A stretch of DNA of 64,000 bases from Brevundimonas sp. Lineage in GTDB: Bacteria; Pseudomonadota; Alphaproteobacteria; Caulobacterales; Caulobacteraceae. The DNA is taken from positions 1 to 64,000 of the forward strand of contig NZ_JAIXTC010000007.1 of assembly GCF_027484365.1 (NCBI RefSeq), in the 5' to 3' direction. A model generated the notes under the pieces. It saw nothing but the letters and a program-made list of their open reading frames with translations, was not told where the DNA came from and ran no database searches. Of this stretch, positions 16,762-27,070 are shown piece after piece (the first letter of the stretch is position 1; every line of letters starts with the position of its first letter). The position numbers and the translations under genes were made by a program.

Positions 16762-17562
16762 TCAGGGGGCGCCGGGGCTCCGGATGCGCCGTACCGCGCG
16801 CCCTTCGTCCAGGTCAGCCACGACGTCCGCCGCGACGCCGCCCGCCAGCATATGGCGCGAAATCCGTTCGAAATGCTGAACGAAACGGGCCAGTTCGGCG
16901 CGTCGGGCGACGGAGACGGGGGAGCCGGTCAGGGCGGCCTCCTGTTCGGTGCGCCAGTCGAGCACGGGATCGAAGGCGGGCGCCCGGAGGAACAGCAGGG
17001 CGTCGAAGGTCGCGAACAGACGGGCGTAGTCGCTGTCCAGTCTATCATTGATCTCGCGCCGCCAGAGACCGTCCGGGTCGTCCTCGCGCTCGAGCGCGTT
17101 GACGGGGACGGCCAGGGCGGCCTCGTTCTGCGGGGTCGCGCCGAGACACCAGCCTTCCAGCAGGACGGCGCGGGGGCAGCCCTCGAACACCGGCCCTTCG
17201 CCGCCCGAGCTCCGGTCGTCGGCGATCTTGTCGAAGGCGGGCAGGGGGGTGCGGTCGCCGGGCGCGGCGGCGCGCAGGCGGTTCAGGGTCCCGTCCAGCA
17301 GGCTGAGGTCGTGAGTCCCGGGCGGGCCACGCACGGCGAACAGCGGATGGCGGCGGGCGGCGAGGCCGGCGCGTTCGGCCTTCGTCAGATAGACGTCGTC
17401 GAGCGACAGGGTCGCACAGGACAGGGTTCGGGCCGCCTCGGCCGCCAGGGTGCTCTTGCCGGAGCCCTGCGCGCCCGCGATGGCGATCCGGGGGACGTGG
17501 CCCGGCCGTTCGTGGCGGCGGATCAGGTGGTCCACGGCCCGGATCAGCCGTGGGTCAACCAT
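16762..17562 (-). CDS. P-loop kinase of the D-glycerate 3-kinase (GLYK/Tda10) type
   Basis: A 266-aa protein with P-loop GAQGSGKSTLA near residue 30, LSLDDVYLTKAER (Asp pair typical of uridine/pantothenate/glycerate kinases), and LLEGWCLGATPQ. The G-W-C-x-G segment and the late D-W-R-x-x-Q-E match the plant-type glycerate kinase and yeast Tda10 family. It would phosphorylate D-glycerate or a similar small hydroxy acid. It starts 3 bp after the ferredoxin stop codon, so translation may be coupled. Confidence 0.8.
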   Translation of the reverse strand: MVDPRLIRAVDHLIRRHERPGHVPRIAIAGAQGSGKSTLAAEAARTLSCATLSLDDVYLTKAERAGLAARRHPLFAVRGPPGTHDLSLLDGTLNRLRAAAPGDRTPLPAFDKIADDRSSGGEGPVFEGCPRAVLLEGWCLGATPQNEAALAVPVNALEREDDPDGLWRREINDRLDSDYARLFATFDALLFLRAPAFDPVLDWRTEQEAALTGSPVSVARRAELARFVQHFERISRHMLAGGVAADVVADLDEGRAVRRIRSPGAP

Positions 17563-17565
17563 CGA

Positions 17566-17886
17566 TCAGTGCTGGTTGGCCGGCAGGCGGACGATCAGGC
17601 CGTCGAGCGCGTCCGAGACCCGGATCTGGCATGACAAGCGCGAGTTGGGCTCCACCTCCTCGGCGAAGTCGAGCATCGACTCCTCCATGGCCGAGGGTTT
17701 GCCGGTCGCCTCGCGCCAGGCCTCGTCGACATAGACGTGGCAGGTGGCGCAGGCGCAGGCCCCGCCGCAGTCGGCATCGATGCCCGGCACATTGTTGCGG
17801 ACGGCGCCCTCCATGACGGAGAGGCCCGACTTGACCTCGACGGCATGTTCGCGGCCGTCGTGCTCGATATAGGTGACCTTGGGCAT
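17566..17886 (-). CDS. adrenodoxin-type [2Fe-2S] ferredoxin
   Basis: A 106-aa ferredoxin. The cluster Cys are seen in [17 protein letters not shown] (C-x5-C-x2-C) and in [10 protein letters not shown]. Length and sequence suit the FdxB/adrenodoxin class, which serves iron-sulfur cluster assembly or electron supply to P450s and hydroxylases. No isc gene is nearby; it lies in the run after sdhB and the gamma-glutamylcyclotransferase, and before the glycerate-kinase-like gene. Confidence 0.92.
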   Translation of the reverse strand: MPKVTYIEHDGREHAVEVKSGLSVMEGAVRNNVPGIDADCGGACACATCHVYVDEAWREATGKPSAMEESMLDFAEEVEPNSRLSCQIRVSDALDGLIVRLPANQH

Positions 17887-17939
17887 GGACCGGGATTACG
17901 GGCTTGTTTCGGCGTGGGCAAGATCGCCCGAACAGCTTG

Positions 17940-18278
17940 TCAGGCCGCGATATAGACCCAGGCCGTGAGATCCGAGGCGAGCCGGACCTCGATGCGCCTG
18001 TAGTCCCCGGCTTCGTAGAGGTCGGCGGCGGCGAGTTCGGCCCCGGTGATGCGGAAGACCGTGCCGTCAATGCGGTCGGCGGGATCGCCGCCGGGGCGCA
18101 GGACCGGATAGTGGGTCAGGCCGCTTTCGGCGATGACCTCGGGGTCGGTGATCTCGATCTCACCGGGGACGAAGCCGGTCAGATGATCGGCCGTCCCCGC
18201 GAGGAGACGGCCGAAGACGGCCTGCTGGACCGCCGGATCCTGAAGCGTGCCGTAGGCGAAGAGGAGACTCTCCGCCAC
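17940..18278 (-). CDS. gamma-glutamylcyclotransferase-fold (AIG2-like) protein
   Basis: A 112-aa protein with the family's N-terminal YGTLQDP motif that forms the substrate pocket, and the acidic Glu in DLYEAGDYRRIEV in the position of the catalytic Glu. Family members cyclise gamma-glutamyl amines to 5-oxoproline; exact substrate unknown. It begins 9 bp after sdhB, so it is part of the same transcript. Confidence 0.85.
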   Translation of the reverse strand: MAESLLFAYGTLQDPAVQQAVFGRLLAGTADHLTGFVPGEIEITDPEVIAESGLTHYPVLRPGGDPADRIDGTVFRITGAELAAADLYEAGDYRRIEVRLASDLTAWVYIAA

Positions 18279-18287
18279 GGCCCCGTC

Positions 18288-19085
18288 TCAGGCCGCCTGC
18301 TTCTTCCGGTTCGGGGCGATCATCAGCTTCTTGGTCTCGGCGATGGCCTTGGCCGGGTTCAGGCCCTTGGGGCAGACCTGGGCGCAGTTCATGATCGTGT
18401 GGCAGCGATACAGTTTGAACGGGTCCTCGAGGTCGTCGAGCCGCTCCTGGGTCTTGTCGTCGCGGCTGTCGGAGATCCAGCGGTAGGACTGCAGCAGGGC
18501 CGCCGGGCCGAGGTACTCGGTCTGGTTCCACCAGTAGCTGGGGCAGGAGGTCGAGCAGCAGGCGCACAGGATGCACTCGTACAGACCGTCGAGCTTCGCC
18601 CGGTCCTCAGGGCTCTGCAGGCGCTCGGTGGTCGGGTCGGGATCGTCGGACTGGAGATACGGCTTGATGCTGTCGTACTGGGCGTAGAACAGGGTCAGAT
18701 CGGTGACGAGATCCTTGACCACCGACTGGTGCGGCAGGGGGCCGATGGCGATGGTCGAGGACGAGCATTCGTCCCAGCCCTTGGTGCAGGCCAGGGTGTT
18801 GCGCCCGTCGATATTCATCGAGCAGGAGCCGCAGATGCCCTCGCGGCACGACCGACGGAACGACAGGGTCGGGTCGATCTCGTTCTTTATGTGGATCAGG
18901 GCGTCCAGCAGCATCGGGCCGTGGTCGTCGGCCGAGACCTCATAGACGTCCCAGGACGGGTTGGCGTCGACGTTCGGGTCGTAGCGGTAGACCTTGTAGG
19001 TCTTGACGTTCTTTGCGCCGGCCGGGGCCTTGTGGACCTTGCCCTTCGTCGGGGCCGAGCCGCGCGGGAGTGTAAGCTGGACCAT
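18288..19085 (-). CDS. sdhB: succinate dehydrogenase iron-sulfur subunit
   Basis: A 265-aa subunit carrying the [2Fe-2S] motif ([15 protein letters not shown] then LAC), the [4Fe-4S] motif ([12 protein letters not shown]) and the [3Fe-4S] motif ([17 protein letters not shown]). It passes electrons from the FAD of SdhA to ubiquinone at the SdhC/SdhD anchor. It starts 1 bp after sdhA ends. Length matches alphaproteobacterial SdhB. Confidence 0.98.
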   Translation of the reverse strand: MVQLTLPRGSAPTKGKVHKAPAGAKNVKTYKVYRYDPNVDANPSWDVYEVSADDHGPMLLDALIHIKNEIDPTLSFRRSCREGICGSCSMNIDGRNTLACTKGWDECSSSTIAIGPLPHQSVVKDLVTDLTLFYAQYDSIKPYLQSDDPDPTTERLQSPEDRAKLDGLYECILCACCSTSCPSYWWNQTEYLGPAALLQSYRWISDSRDDKTQERLDDLEDPFKLYRCHTIMNCAQVCPKGLNPAKAIAETKKLMIAPNRKKQAA

Positions 19086-19086
19086 C

Positions 19087-20871
19087 TCAGTAAACCCTCG
19101 CCTTGGGCTTGATGTACTCGATGTCGCTGGACATCGTGTAGGCGTGCACGGGACGGTAGTCGATCGTCACGCCCTCGCCGGGCTTGCGCCAGGCCAGGGT
19201 GTGTTTCATCCACTCCTCGTCGTGACGGTCGGGGAAGTCCTCGCGGGCGTGGGCCCCGCGGCTTTCCTTGCGGTTCGCCGCGCTCTCGATCGTGACCAGG
19301 GCCTGATCGATCAGGTTGTCGTATTCCAGAGCCTCGACGAGGTCGGTGTTCCAGATCAGGCCGCGATCGGTGACCTTGATGTCGGCCGAGCGCCTGTGGA
19401 TGTCGCGCAGCTTGGCGACGCCCTCGTCGAGGGTCTCGCCGGTGCGGAAGACGGCCGCGTCGGACTGCATCGCGTGCTGCATCTCGTTGCGCAGTTTCGC
19501 GGTCGGGTTGGCGCCCGAGGCGTAGCGCATCCGGTCGAAGCGGGCGATGTGCGAGGCCGTGGCCGAGGCCGGGGCGGCCGGGACCGGGGCGGCCTTGTCG
19601 ACGACCTCGCCGGCGCGAAGGCCGGCGGCGCGGCCGAAGACGACCAGGTCGGTCAGGCTGTTCGAGCCCAGGCGGTTGGCGCCGTGGACCGAGACGCAGG
19701 CCGCTTCGCCGACGGCCATCAGGCCCGGCACCACGGTGTCGGCATTGTTGCCGACCTTGGTCAGGACCTCGCCGTGATAGTTGGTGGGGATGCCGCCCAT
19801 ATTGTAGTGGACGGTCGGGATGACCGGGATCGGCTCCTTCGTCACATCGACGCCGGCGAAGATCTTGGCGCTCTCGGAGATGCCGGGCAGGCGCTCGTGA
19901 AGGATCTTCGGATCGAGGTGGTCGAGGTGGAGGAAGATGTGGTCCTTCTTCGGTCCCACGCCGCGGCCCTCACGGATCTCCATGGTCATGGAGCGCGAGA
20001 CGACGTCGCGCGAGGCCAGGTCCTTGGCCGAGGGGGCGTAGCGTTCCATGAACCGCTCGCCTTCGGAGTTGGTCAGATAGCCGCCCTCGCCGCGCGCCCC
20101 CTCGGTGATCAGACAGCCGGAGCCGTAGATGCCGGTCGGGTGGAACTGGACGAACTCCATGTCCTGGAGCGGCAGGCCGGCCCGCAGGACCATGGCGTTG
20201 CCGTCGCCAGTGCAGGTGTGGGCCGAGGTGGCCGAGAAATAGGCGCGGCCGTAGCCGCCGGTGGCCAGGATAACGAGCTTGGCGCGGAACTGGTGGATCG
20301 TGCCGTCGTCGAGCTTCCAGGCCGTGACGCCCGTGCACGCGCCGTCCTGCATGATCAGGTCGAGGGCGAAATACTCGATGAAGAACTCGCCCTCGCGACG
20401 GACCGACTGGCCGTAGAGGGTGTGGAGGATGGCGTGGCCGGTGCGGTCGGCGGCGGCGCAGGTGCGCTGGACCGGGCCCTCGCCGTAGTTCTTCGTCATG
20501 CCGCCGAAGGCGCGCTGATAGATCTTGCCCTCGTCGGTGCGGCTGAAGGGCACGCCCCAGTGTTCGAGCTCGTAGACGGCCTTGGGGGCCTCGCGGACCA
20601 GGTATTCGATGGCGTCCTGGTCGCCCAGCCAGTCCGACCCCTTGACGGTGTCGTACATGTGCCATTTCCACGAATCCTCGCCCATGTTGCCGAGCGAGGC
20701 GGAGATGCCGCCCTGGGCCGCCACGGTATGGGAGCGGGTCGGGAAGACCTTGCTGACGCAGGCGACCTTGAGGCCCTGCTGCGCCGCGCCGAGGGCCGCG
20801 CGGAGGCCCGAGCCGCCGGCGCCGACGACGACGACGTCGTATTCGTGATCGACGATTTGATAGTCAGCCAT
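19087..20871 (-). CDS. sdhA: succinate dehydrogenase flavoprotein subunit
   Basis: A 594-aa subunit with the N-terminal Rossmann motif [14 protein letters not shown], the covalent FAD His in [17 protein letters not shown], and the active-site region [19 protein letters not shown]. It oxidises succinate to fumarate in the TCA cycle. The start is MADYQIV; the frame continues upstream through sdhD but not with homologous sequence. It lies 8 bp after sdhD. Confidence 0.98.
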   Translation of the reverse strand: MADYQIVDHEYDVVVVGAGGSGLRAALGAAQQGLKVACVSKVFPTRSHTVAAQGGISASLGNMGEDSWKWHMYDTVKGSDWLGDQDAIEYLVREAPKAVYELEHWGVPFSRTDEGKIYQRAFGGMTKNYGEGPVQRTCAAADRTGHAILHTLYGQSVRREGEFFIEYFALDLIMQDGACTGVTAWKLDDGTIHQFRAKLVILATGGYGRAYFSATSAHTCTGDGNAMVLRAGLPLQDMEFVQFHPTGIYGSGCLITEGARGEGGYLTNSEGERFMERYAPSAKDLASRDVVSRSMTMEIREGRGVGPKKDHIFLHLDHLDPKILHERLPGISESAKIFAGVDVTKEPIPVIPTVHYNMGGIPTNYHGEVLTKVGNNADTVVPGLMAVGEAACVSVHGANRLGSNSLTDLVVFGRAAGLRAGEVVDKAAPVPAAPASATASHIARFDRMRYASGANPTAKLRNEMQHAMQSDAAVFRTGETLDEGVAKLRDIHRRSADIKVTDRGLIWNTDLVEALEYDNLIDQALVTIESAANRKESRGAHAREDFPDRHDEEWMKHTLAWRKPGEGVTIDYRPVHAYTMSSDIEYIKPKARVY

Positions 20872-20879
20872 TTTCTCGA

Positions 20880-21284
20880 TCAGATCCCGAAACCGGCGGG
20901 AAGCGGCGCCGAACCCAGCGCCAGCCGGACGATGAAGAAGACGCTGGCGGCGGCCAGCGCGAGGAAGATCAGGTTGAGCAGGCCCAGAAGCAGGGCCTTG
21001 CTGCCCGGACGGTGGATGTAGTCCTCGACGATCACCTTCCAGGCGAGGCTGGCGAAGCCGAAGAAGACCAGGGCGGTGACGATCAGGAGCCCGGCGTTCA
21101 GCCGGCTGGCGAACCACTGCAGGACCACGTCGTATCCGGCGCCGGCCAGGGTGAAGGCGGTCGACAGCAGCCAGACGCCGAGCGGCATCATCAGGGCCAG
21201 CAGGATCTTTTCCAGGGTCCATTCCCCGGCGCCGTGGCGCTCGGAGACCCGGACGCCGTTCTTGTACTGGGTGTGAGCGCTCAC
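20880..21284 (-). CDS. sdhD: succinate dehydrogenase membrane anchor subunit
   Basis: A 134-aa protein with three membrane helices and the typical SdhD segment [14 protein letters not shown] near the third helix. It anchors the enzyme and forms part of the quinone site. Its start overlaps the end of sdhC by 4 bases, and sdhA follows after 8 bp. The sequence matches alphaproteobacterial SdhD, which is poorly conserved, so gene order is part of the evidence. Confidence 0.93.
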   Translation of the reverse strand: MSAHTQYKNGVRVSERHGAGEWTLEKILLALMMPLGVWLLSTAFTLAGAGYDVVLQWFASRLNAGLLIVTALVFFGFASLAWKVIVEDYIHRPGSKALLLGLLNLIFLALAAASVFFIVRLALGSAPLPAGFGI

Positions 21285-21736
21285 AGCGAAACCCTCCCGG
21301 TGGCGAACAGGGCGACCCAGAACAGGATCGCCAGGGGAACGGGGCCGTAGACGGCGATCGCAGACAGCAGATTGGCCGGCTTGATCGTCAGGGCGCGGCC
21401 GGCGTCATTGATCAGGTGGCGTCCGCCGTTCAGCAGGAAGGAGAACAGCACGACCGTCAGGCCGAAGCCGACGAACAGGCCCAGGGGCGAGCCGGCGAGA
21501 CCAGACGCGGCGGCGTAAGCCTCCGGCCCGAACGCCGCGGCGGCGAGCCAGGCGACCCCGAAGATCGCGCCGACGCTGGCCGCACCGATGGTGACGCGGA
21601 ACAGGATCGAGGCCGTCATGGTGATATGCCAGCGCCAGGTCTGCAGATGCGGAGACAGGGGGCGGGGGCGGCCGTTGGGCTGGGTGACGAAACGACCGGT
21701 CTGGTCGTCGGCCGCGTCGCCGGTAGGGTTCGACAT
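21281..21736 (-). CDS. sdhC: succinate dehydrogenase cytochrome b556 subunit
   Basis: A 151-aa protein with three membrane helices. The family motif [20 protein letters not shown] includes the quinone-site Ser/Arg region, and [13 protein letters not shown] contains the heme-ligand His. It is the first gene of sdhCDAB. The start at MSNPTG is preferred over longer frames, which add unlikely residues. The promoter should lie in the 212-bp gap upstream (21737-21948), where I cannot place boxes. Confidence 0.95.
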   Translation of the reverse strand: MSNPTGDAADDQTGRFVTQPNGRPRPLSPHLQTWRWHITMTASILFRVTIGAASVGAIFGVAWLAAAAFGPEAYAAASGLAGSPLGLFVGFGLTVVLFSFLLNGGRHLINDAGRALTIKPANLLSAIAVYGPVPLAILFWVALFATGRVSL

Positions 21737-21948
21737 GCGAATAGTTCTCAAAAAGCTGAGACGGATCAAGGCGTCAAGCGCGATTGCGCATGGCTTTACG
21801 GACGGTCGCGGGCCGGTGTCAACGCGAGGGTGCACTGCAAAACAGGCGAATGGTCGCGCCCGTCCCGAAGCGTGCGGAACCGATCACGATTTCGCGTGCC
21901 GCAGGTAAACCCTAGTCAGGGCCGCCGCGAAACGACACTCTGGCGACC

Positions 21949-22530
21949 ATGTTCGTTTTCTCACTGATTTCGCTCGCCGTTTCGTCCGCGACCGCACCGG
22001 GGCAGTCGTCGCCCGTGCCCTATACGGCCCAGGTCTATCAGGCTCCGGTGGTGCGCCCTTTCGAGCCGCCGTCGAATTTCGGGCGGGTGACCGAAGAAGG
22101 CGACGGCGGGGGCGACACCCGGCTGCGCGTCATCACGGCCCCGGTCTCGGTGGAGGCCTACCGCCGCAGCTACGAGCATGCCCCGTCACGGGCGGACAAC
22201 GCCTATGACGCCGGCGTCGACAACGCCGAGCGCACCATGGACGCCCGGATGGGGCCGCTGGACGGGCGCTGGCGGCTGAAGGACGGCGAGGGCCGGACCC
22301 TGATGACCCTGTCCCTGATGGATCAGGGCGAGTCGAAGCCGCTGGAGGGCGCCTATCGCACCGCCGGTGCCGAGGCCGAGGTCGGTCCCCTGACGGCGGC
22401 GGAACGGTCGGCGGGCCTTCTGGTGCTCGATCTGTACGGCGGCAGGCTGGCGCTGCGGGCCTCCGGCGAAGGCTGGAGCGGGACCCTGGTCCAGGACGGT
22501 CGCGAACGGGCGGTTACTCTGGTTCGCTGA
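21949..22530 (+). CDS. unknown exported protein
   Basis: A 193-aa protein with a short signal-like N-terminus (MFVFSLISLAVSSATA). The middle is low in hydrophobic residues and the C-terminal half (~95-193) repeats short beta-like stretches such as LDGRWRLKDGEGRTLMTLSL and GGRLALRASGEGWSGTLVQDG, suggesting a small beta-sandwich. I do not recognise the family. It is divergent from sdhC and convergent with the HIT gene (8 bp apart). Confidence 0.7.
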   Translation: MFVFSLISLAVSSATAPGQSSPVPYTAQVYQAPVVRPFEPPSNFGRVTEEGDGGGDTRLRVITAPVSVEAYRRSYEHAPSRADNAYDAGVDNAERTMDARMGPLDGRWRLKDGEGRTLMTLSLMDQGESKPLEGAYRTAGAEAEVGPLTAAERSAGLLVLDLYGGRLALRASGEGWSGTLVQDGRERAVTLVR

Positions 22531-22538
22531 CCCGGACC

Positions 22539-22955
22539 CTATCCGAGATCGATCAGATCCAGCGCGCCGGCTCTCGCCGCCGGATCGCAGGCCAGGGCCG
22601 AGCCCCGTCCCCAGACCGGATCGGGCCACAGGCCGTCGTCGCGGCGACGGCCGACCACATGGACATGCAGCTGGGCCGTGACATTGCCGAGGGCGGCGAC
22701 GTTGAGCTTGTCGACCGGCCTTCCCGCCGCTTCGCCCAGGGCGCGGACGATCTTTCCGGCGCGGATCGTCTCATCCATCAGGACGGCGCGGTCGGAGACC
22801 GACAGATGCTCCAGCTCCGTCGCACCCGCGACCCGTGGAATCAGGATCAGCCAGGGGAAACGGGCGTCGTCCTGAAACCGGACATGGCACAGGGGCCAGT
22901 CGGCGGCGAAGACGGACCCGGCCGCGAAGGCCGGGTCAACGACGAAGGCCGCCAC
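22539..22955 (-). CDS. HIT-domain protein with Q-x-H-x-H variant
   Basis: A 138-aa HIT-fold protein. The triad region reads AQLHVHVVGRR, so the first His of the usual H-x-H-x-H is replaced by Gln, a common bacterial subgroup. The catalytic middle His is kept. HIT proteins hydrolyse nucleotide conjugates. Its start overlaps the stop of the SIMPL gene by one base, so they are co-transcribed. Confidence 0.88.
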   Translation of the reverse strand: MAAFVVDPAFAAGSVFAADWPLCHVRFQDDARFPWLILIPRVAGATELEHLSVSDRAVLMDETIRAGKIVRALGEAAGRPVDKLNVAALGNVTAQLHVHVVGRRRDDGLWPDPVWGRGSALACDPAARAGALDLIDLG

Positions 22956-23851
22956 TAGTTGAGGCCGTAGACCACGCAGGCCTGGTCGGTCAGGACCTGG
23001 AGCGGCGGCTGCAAGGCCAGGCGCGCGGCCTCGATCTGGGCCTCCGAGGGGGCCTCGCCCGGGGCTGCGGGCGGCGGCGGGGGCGGGGGTGGAGGCGGCG
23101 GGGCCATCGCCATCACGCGGCTGCCCGTGACGACATAGTCGTCGACCGTCGTCGCTTGCGACACACCGGAACCATAGGACGGCCAGCCCGCCAGCACGTC
23201 GGTCTGACAGGCGCGGCCCGTAGGATCGATCACCCGCACCGGGCCGAGAGTCGCCCCGGCGCCCTCGGTGGCCGCCTCGGCCCGGGCGCGGGCGTCGCGC
23301 ATGGCCGCCGCGGCGAGGTTGGACCTGGCGACATTGTCGGGCTCGAGGCTGAAATAGACCTGGCTGATCGCGTTGGGCTGGGAGGCGACCACGGTGGCGT
23401 AGATCCGCTCAAGCTGGCGGACGTCGCGAACGGTCAGGCTGACCGTCGCCTGGGCCTGATAGCGTTCGATGCGGTCGGCGCGGGTGTTGTCGCGCAGGAT
23501 GCCGTTCTCGTCGCGATACTGGTCGTACAGGGGCTGGGTGGTGAGGCTGGTCTCGACGCGGACGGTTTCAACGCCATAGGCCGCCAGGGTCTGTGACAGG
23601 GCGCGGACCTGGTCGGCGGCCTTGCGCGAGGCGTCGGCGACGCTGCGATCCACGGTCTGGAACGTGGCCGAAAAGCCGGCGCGGTTGGCCTGAAGCTCGA
23701 CCCGCACATAGCCGATCGAGGCGATCACCGGATCACGCATCCACCAGGGAGCGGGGACATATTGCTGGCCGATAGTGGCGGGGGGCGTCTGGGCGAGCGC
23801 CGGCGATGCGGCGACGGCGGAAAGCAGAAGGGCGGCGAGGACGGGACGCAT
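22955..23851 (-). CDS. SIMPL (DUF541) domain periplasmic protein with polyproline stretch
   Basis: A 298-aa protein with signal peptide (MRPVLAALLLSAVAASPALA). The SIMPL domain spans roughly residues 45-235 (VADASRKAADQVRALSQTLA and ARARAEAATEGAGATLGPV are family-typical). A run of eleven prolines follows at about residues 252-262, then a C-terminal tail with a Cys. SIMPL proteins include oxidative-stress-linked periplasmic proteins such as BP26. It is divergent from mdh by 148 bp. Confidence 0.85.
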   Translation of the reverse strand: MRPVLAALLLSAVAASPALAQTPPATIGQQYVPAPWWMRDPVIASIGYVRVELQANRAGFSATFQTVDRSVADASRKAADQVRALSQTLAAYGVETVRVETSLTTQPLYDQYRDENGILRDNTRADRIERYQAQATVSLTVRDVRQLERIYATVVASQPNAISQVYFSLEPDNVARSNLAAAAMRDARARAEAATEGAGATLGPVRVIDPTGRACQTDVLAGWPSYGSGVSQATTVDDYVVTGSRVMAMAPPPPPPPPPPPAAPGEAPSEAQIEAARLALQPPLQVLTDQACVVYGLN

Positions 23852-23912
23852 GGTGGGAACTCCGTTTTGTTGCCTGACCCGAAGCCTTGCAGCCCCGCCT
23901 CGCCGGGTCTAG

Positions 23913-24962
<1,050 letters not shown>

Positions 24963-24987
24963 GAGCGCTACCGCTCGCTGTTCCGGT

Positions 24988-25168
24988 CTCCTCCCCGTTC
25001 GCCGCTTGGCGAATGGGGGGGTGGCGCGGCGCTTCTTCGGCGCCGTGACGGAGGGGGCGAGGCGACGTGTGGTGTGAAGGGCGCGGGTCGGTGAGACCGG
25101 GTCGCCCCCTCCGTCAGCTCGCGAAGGGCTCGCTGCCACCTCCCCATCGCTGCGCGACAGGGAGGAGA
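24988..25168. repeat. long composite palindrome downstream of mdh
   Basis: A perfect 14-bp inverted pair, GACGGAGGGGGCGA (25047-25060) and TCGCCCCCTCCGTC (25102-25115), sits inside outer complementary parts (GGTGGC with GCCACC, and CTCCTCCC with GGGAGGAG). It looks like a dispersed palindromic element of the alphaproteobacterial REP/MITE kind rather than a gene. Confidence 0.7.
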
Positions 25169-25178
25169 CATATTGAAC

Positions 25179-25206
25179 GGGCCGCGGAGTGATCCGCGGC
25201 CCTTTT
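25179..25206 (+). terminator. intrinsic terminator for mdh (and possibly the facing gene)
   Basis: GGGCCGCGGA (25179-25188) and TCCGCGGCCC (25193-25202) form a perfect 10-bp stem with a GTGA loop, followed by TTTTCTAT. It lies between the convergent mdh and YbjN genes and ends exactly before the latter's stop codon. Confidence 0.9.
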
Positions 25207-25737
25207 CTATTGCGCGGGAGCCGCCGTCGCCGGCTGTTCCGTCGTGACGGTGCGGCCGAGGTCCATGGAGAGGCTGCGCCAGACCTGGATGGGGTCGTCG
25301 AGCTGTTCGGGGCCGGCGCCCGCGCTGAGCAGGACGTCGTACTGGGCCACGGCCTGGGGGGCGCCGCCCTCGTCCTCGGGCAGGGCATGGAAGGCCTTCA
25401 CGAAGCGGCGGGCGCCGTTCCAGCGCGAGACGATGTCCGGCGTGGCGTTGGCCCCTGAGAAGACGGCCGTGAACTGGACGTCCGGGCAGCGGCCGTCGGT
25501 GCAGGAGAACAGGGTCATGACCCAGCGCAGGGGGCCGTCCTCGACGCGCAGATAGATCCGGTCGTTGTTGCTCTGGGGCGGGGCCACGACGAGGCCGGCG
25601 GCGGTCAGGCGACCGGTGATCTCGGCCACCGTCAGGCCGCTCCAGCGGGCGGGGGCGGCCTGTGCGGCCGGCGCGGTCTGGGCGAAGGCCGGGGCGGCGA
25701 GCGCCACGAGGGCGGCGGCGAGGGCGATGGATTTCAT
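25207..25737 (-). CDS. YbjN-domain exported protein
   Basis: A 176-aa protein with signal peptide (MKSIALAAALVALAAPAFA). The pattern LTVAEITGRLTAAGL, then IYLRVEDGPLRWVMTLFSC and GRCPDVQFTAVF, matches the YbjN/DUF1790 family, which has a type III-secretion-chaperone-like fold; the Cys pair of FSCTDGRC is typical. Function is not known; family members are called putative sensory regulators. It faces mdh across the terminator. Confidence 0.8.
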   Translation of the reverse strand: MKSIALAAALVALAAPAFAQTAPAAQAAPARWSGLTVAEITGRLTAAGLVVAPPQSNNDRIYLRVEDGPLRWVMTLFSCTDGRCPDVQFTAVFSGANATPDIVSRWNGARRFVKAFHALPEDEGGAPQAVAQYDVLLSAGAGPEQLDDPIQVWRSLSMDLGRTVTTEQPATAAPAQ

Positions 25738-25793
25738 GATCGGCTTCCGTTGAGAGGCTCAGCCTAGCGGAATTTGCGGCGAACCGAGGGCTG

Positions 25794-26900
25794 TCAGTCC
25801 GCGTGGGCGGCCGCCTCCAGCCAGGACTGGCTGGACATTTCGTTGAGGCGCGAGACCGTGCGTTCGAACTCGAAGGCGCCGTCCCCGGCCGGATAGAGCT
25901 GTTCCGGCGCACCTGCGGCGAGGGCGACCAGCCGGGTCTTCGCCTCGTACAGGGCATCGATCAGGGTGACGAACCGACGCGCCGCCTGGCGATTGTCGGG
26001 CGTCAGCAGCGGTACGCCGTCAAGGAACAGGGTGTGGAACCGGGCGGCGACGGCCAGATAGTCCTGGGGGCCCAGGGGCCGGTCGCACAGGTCGGCGAAG
26101 GTCGCGCGGGCCAGACCTCCGGCGGTCCGGTCGATGACCACGTCGCGGCCCAGGACCGCCAGATGGGCCGGGCATTCGGGCATGTCGCCCTTCAGGTCGG
26201 TCCAGAGCTGTTCGAAGCCCTCGCGCCGGGCGCCGCCCTCTCCGTTGTACCAGACGCGCGAGGCCCGGATCCGGTCTAGGCGCCAGTCGCGGGCGCCGGT
26301 CAGCTCCAGAACCTGGCAGCGCTCCTTGAGGCGTTCGATGAAGGGCAGGAAGAGCTGGCGGTTGATGCCGTCCTTGTAGAGGGCGTCCGGAGCGCGGTTG
26401 GAGGTGATGCAGACCACGACCTTGCGCTCGAACAGGGCGTCGAACAGCCGGCCCAGGATCATGGCGTCGGCGATGTCGGTGACCTGGAGCTCGTCGAAGC
26501 ACAGCAGCCGGGCCTCCGAGGCGATCAGGGCGGCGACCGGTTCGATGGGGTCGTCGCCCCTGTGGGTTCCGAACGCGGCCTGACGGGCCTTCCGGTCGCC
26601 CTCGCGCCACTGGCGGATCAGGTCGTGGACCCGGGCCATGAAGGCGTGGAAATGGGCGCGGGTCTTCCGCGGCTCGGGCGCCAGGGCGAAGAAGAGGTCC
26701 ATCAGGATGGACTTGCCGCGTCCCGGCGGACCCCAGAGGTAGAGGCCGCGCACCTCGGGCAGGGCGCCGAACAGGCCGCGCTTGCCGAGGTCCCGTTCCA
26801 GCCGGCCGAGGGCCTCGATCGCGGATTGCTGGGCCGGATCTGCGGTCAGCAGGCCCGTCTTCAGACGATCGGCATAAGCGCGGGCGATGTGTGACGGCAT
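25794..26900 (-). CDS. zapE: cell division AFG1-family ATPase ZapE
   Basis: A 368-aa AAA-type ATPase with Walker A GPPGRGKSILMDLFF, Walker B LLCFDELQVTDIADA and the sensor region CITSNRAPDALYKDG. It matches AFG1/ZapE, which helps Z-ring constriction and, in mitochondria, protein quality control. The start at MPSHIARAY is typical; an upstream frame to 26954 is not. It is divergent from asd. In many relatives zapE and a TCA-cycle gene such as mdh are close together, as here. Confidence 0.93.
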   Translation of the reverse strand: MPSHIARAYADRLKTGLLTADPAQQSAIEALGRLERDLGKRGLFGALPEVRGLYLWGPPGRGKSILMDLFFALAPEPRKTRAHFHAFMARVHDLIRQWREGDRKARQAAFGTHRGDDPIEPVAALIASEARLLCFDELQVTDIADAMILGRLFDALFERKVVVCITSNRAPDALYKDGINRQLFLPFIERLKERCQVLELTGARDWRLDRIRASRVWYNGEGGARREGFEQLWTDLKGDMPECPAHLAVLGRDVVIDRTAGGLARATFADLCDRPLGPQDYLAVAARFHTLFLDGVPLLTPDNRQAARRFVTLIDALYEAKTRLVALAAGAPEQLYPAGDGAFEFERTVSRLNEMSSQSWLEAAAHAD

Positions 26901-27012
26901 GGAACTGGGGCATAAACGGCCTGCCCGAGCCTGAAAAGCGGTTGCTTCGCACACGCGAAGGCCTAATTGCGAAGTCAGGAGATAAACTCTCCTAACCTCC
27001 CCACCAAAATCG

Positions 27013-27070
27013 CGCTCAAGCAGCGAGGCTCCACGAGCCGAGCGTCAGCGCGTCCGAAGGACTGAAGAAG
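27013..27070 (+). promoter_or_regulatory. CTCAAGCAGCG hairpin leader of asd (copy 2)
   Basis: CTCAAGCAGCGA is followed by GGCTC-CAC-GAGCC (27027-27039, 5-bp stem), GAGCG, and then GAAGAAG directly before the asd ATG. Compared with the copy at 33463, the second stem pair is G-C here and C-G there, a compensatory change. Confidence 0.6.

Noticed and set aside
19003..21021. A 672-codon plus-strand frame opposite sdhA
   Set aside because: Antisense shadow of sdhAB; real products on the minus strand have cofactor motifs throughout.
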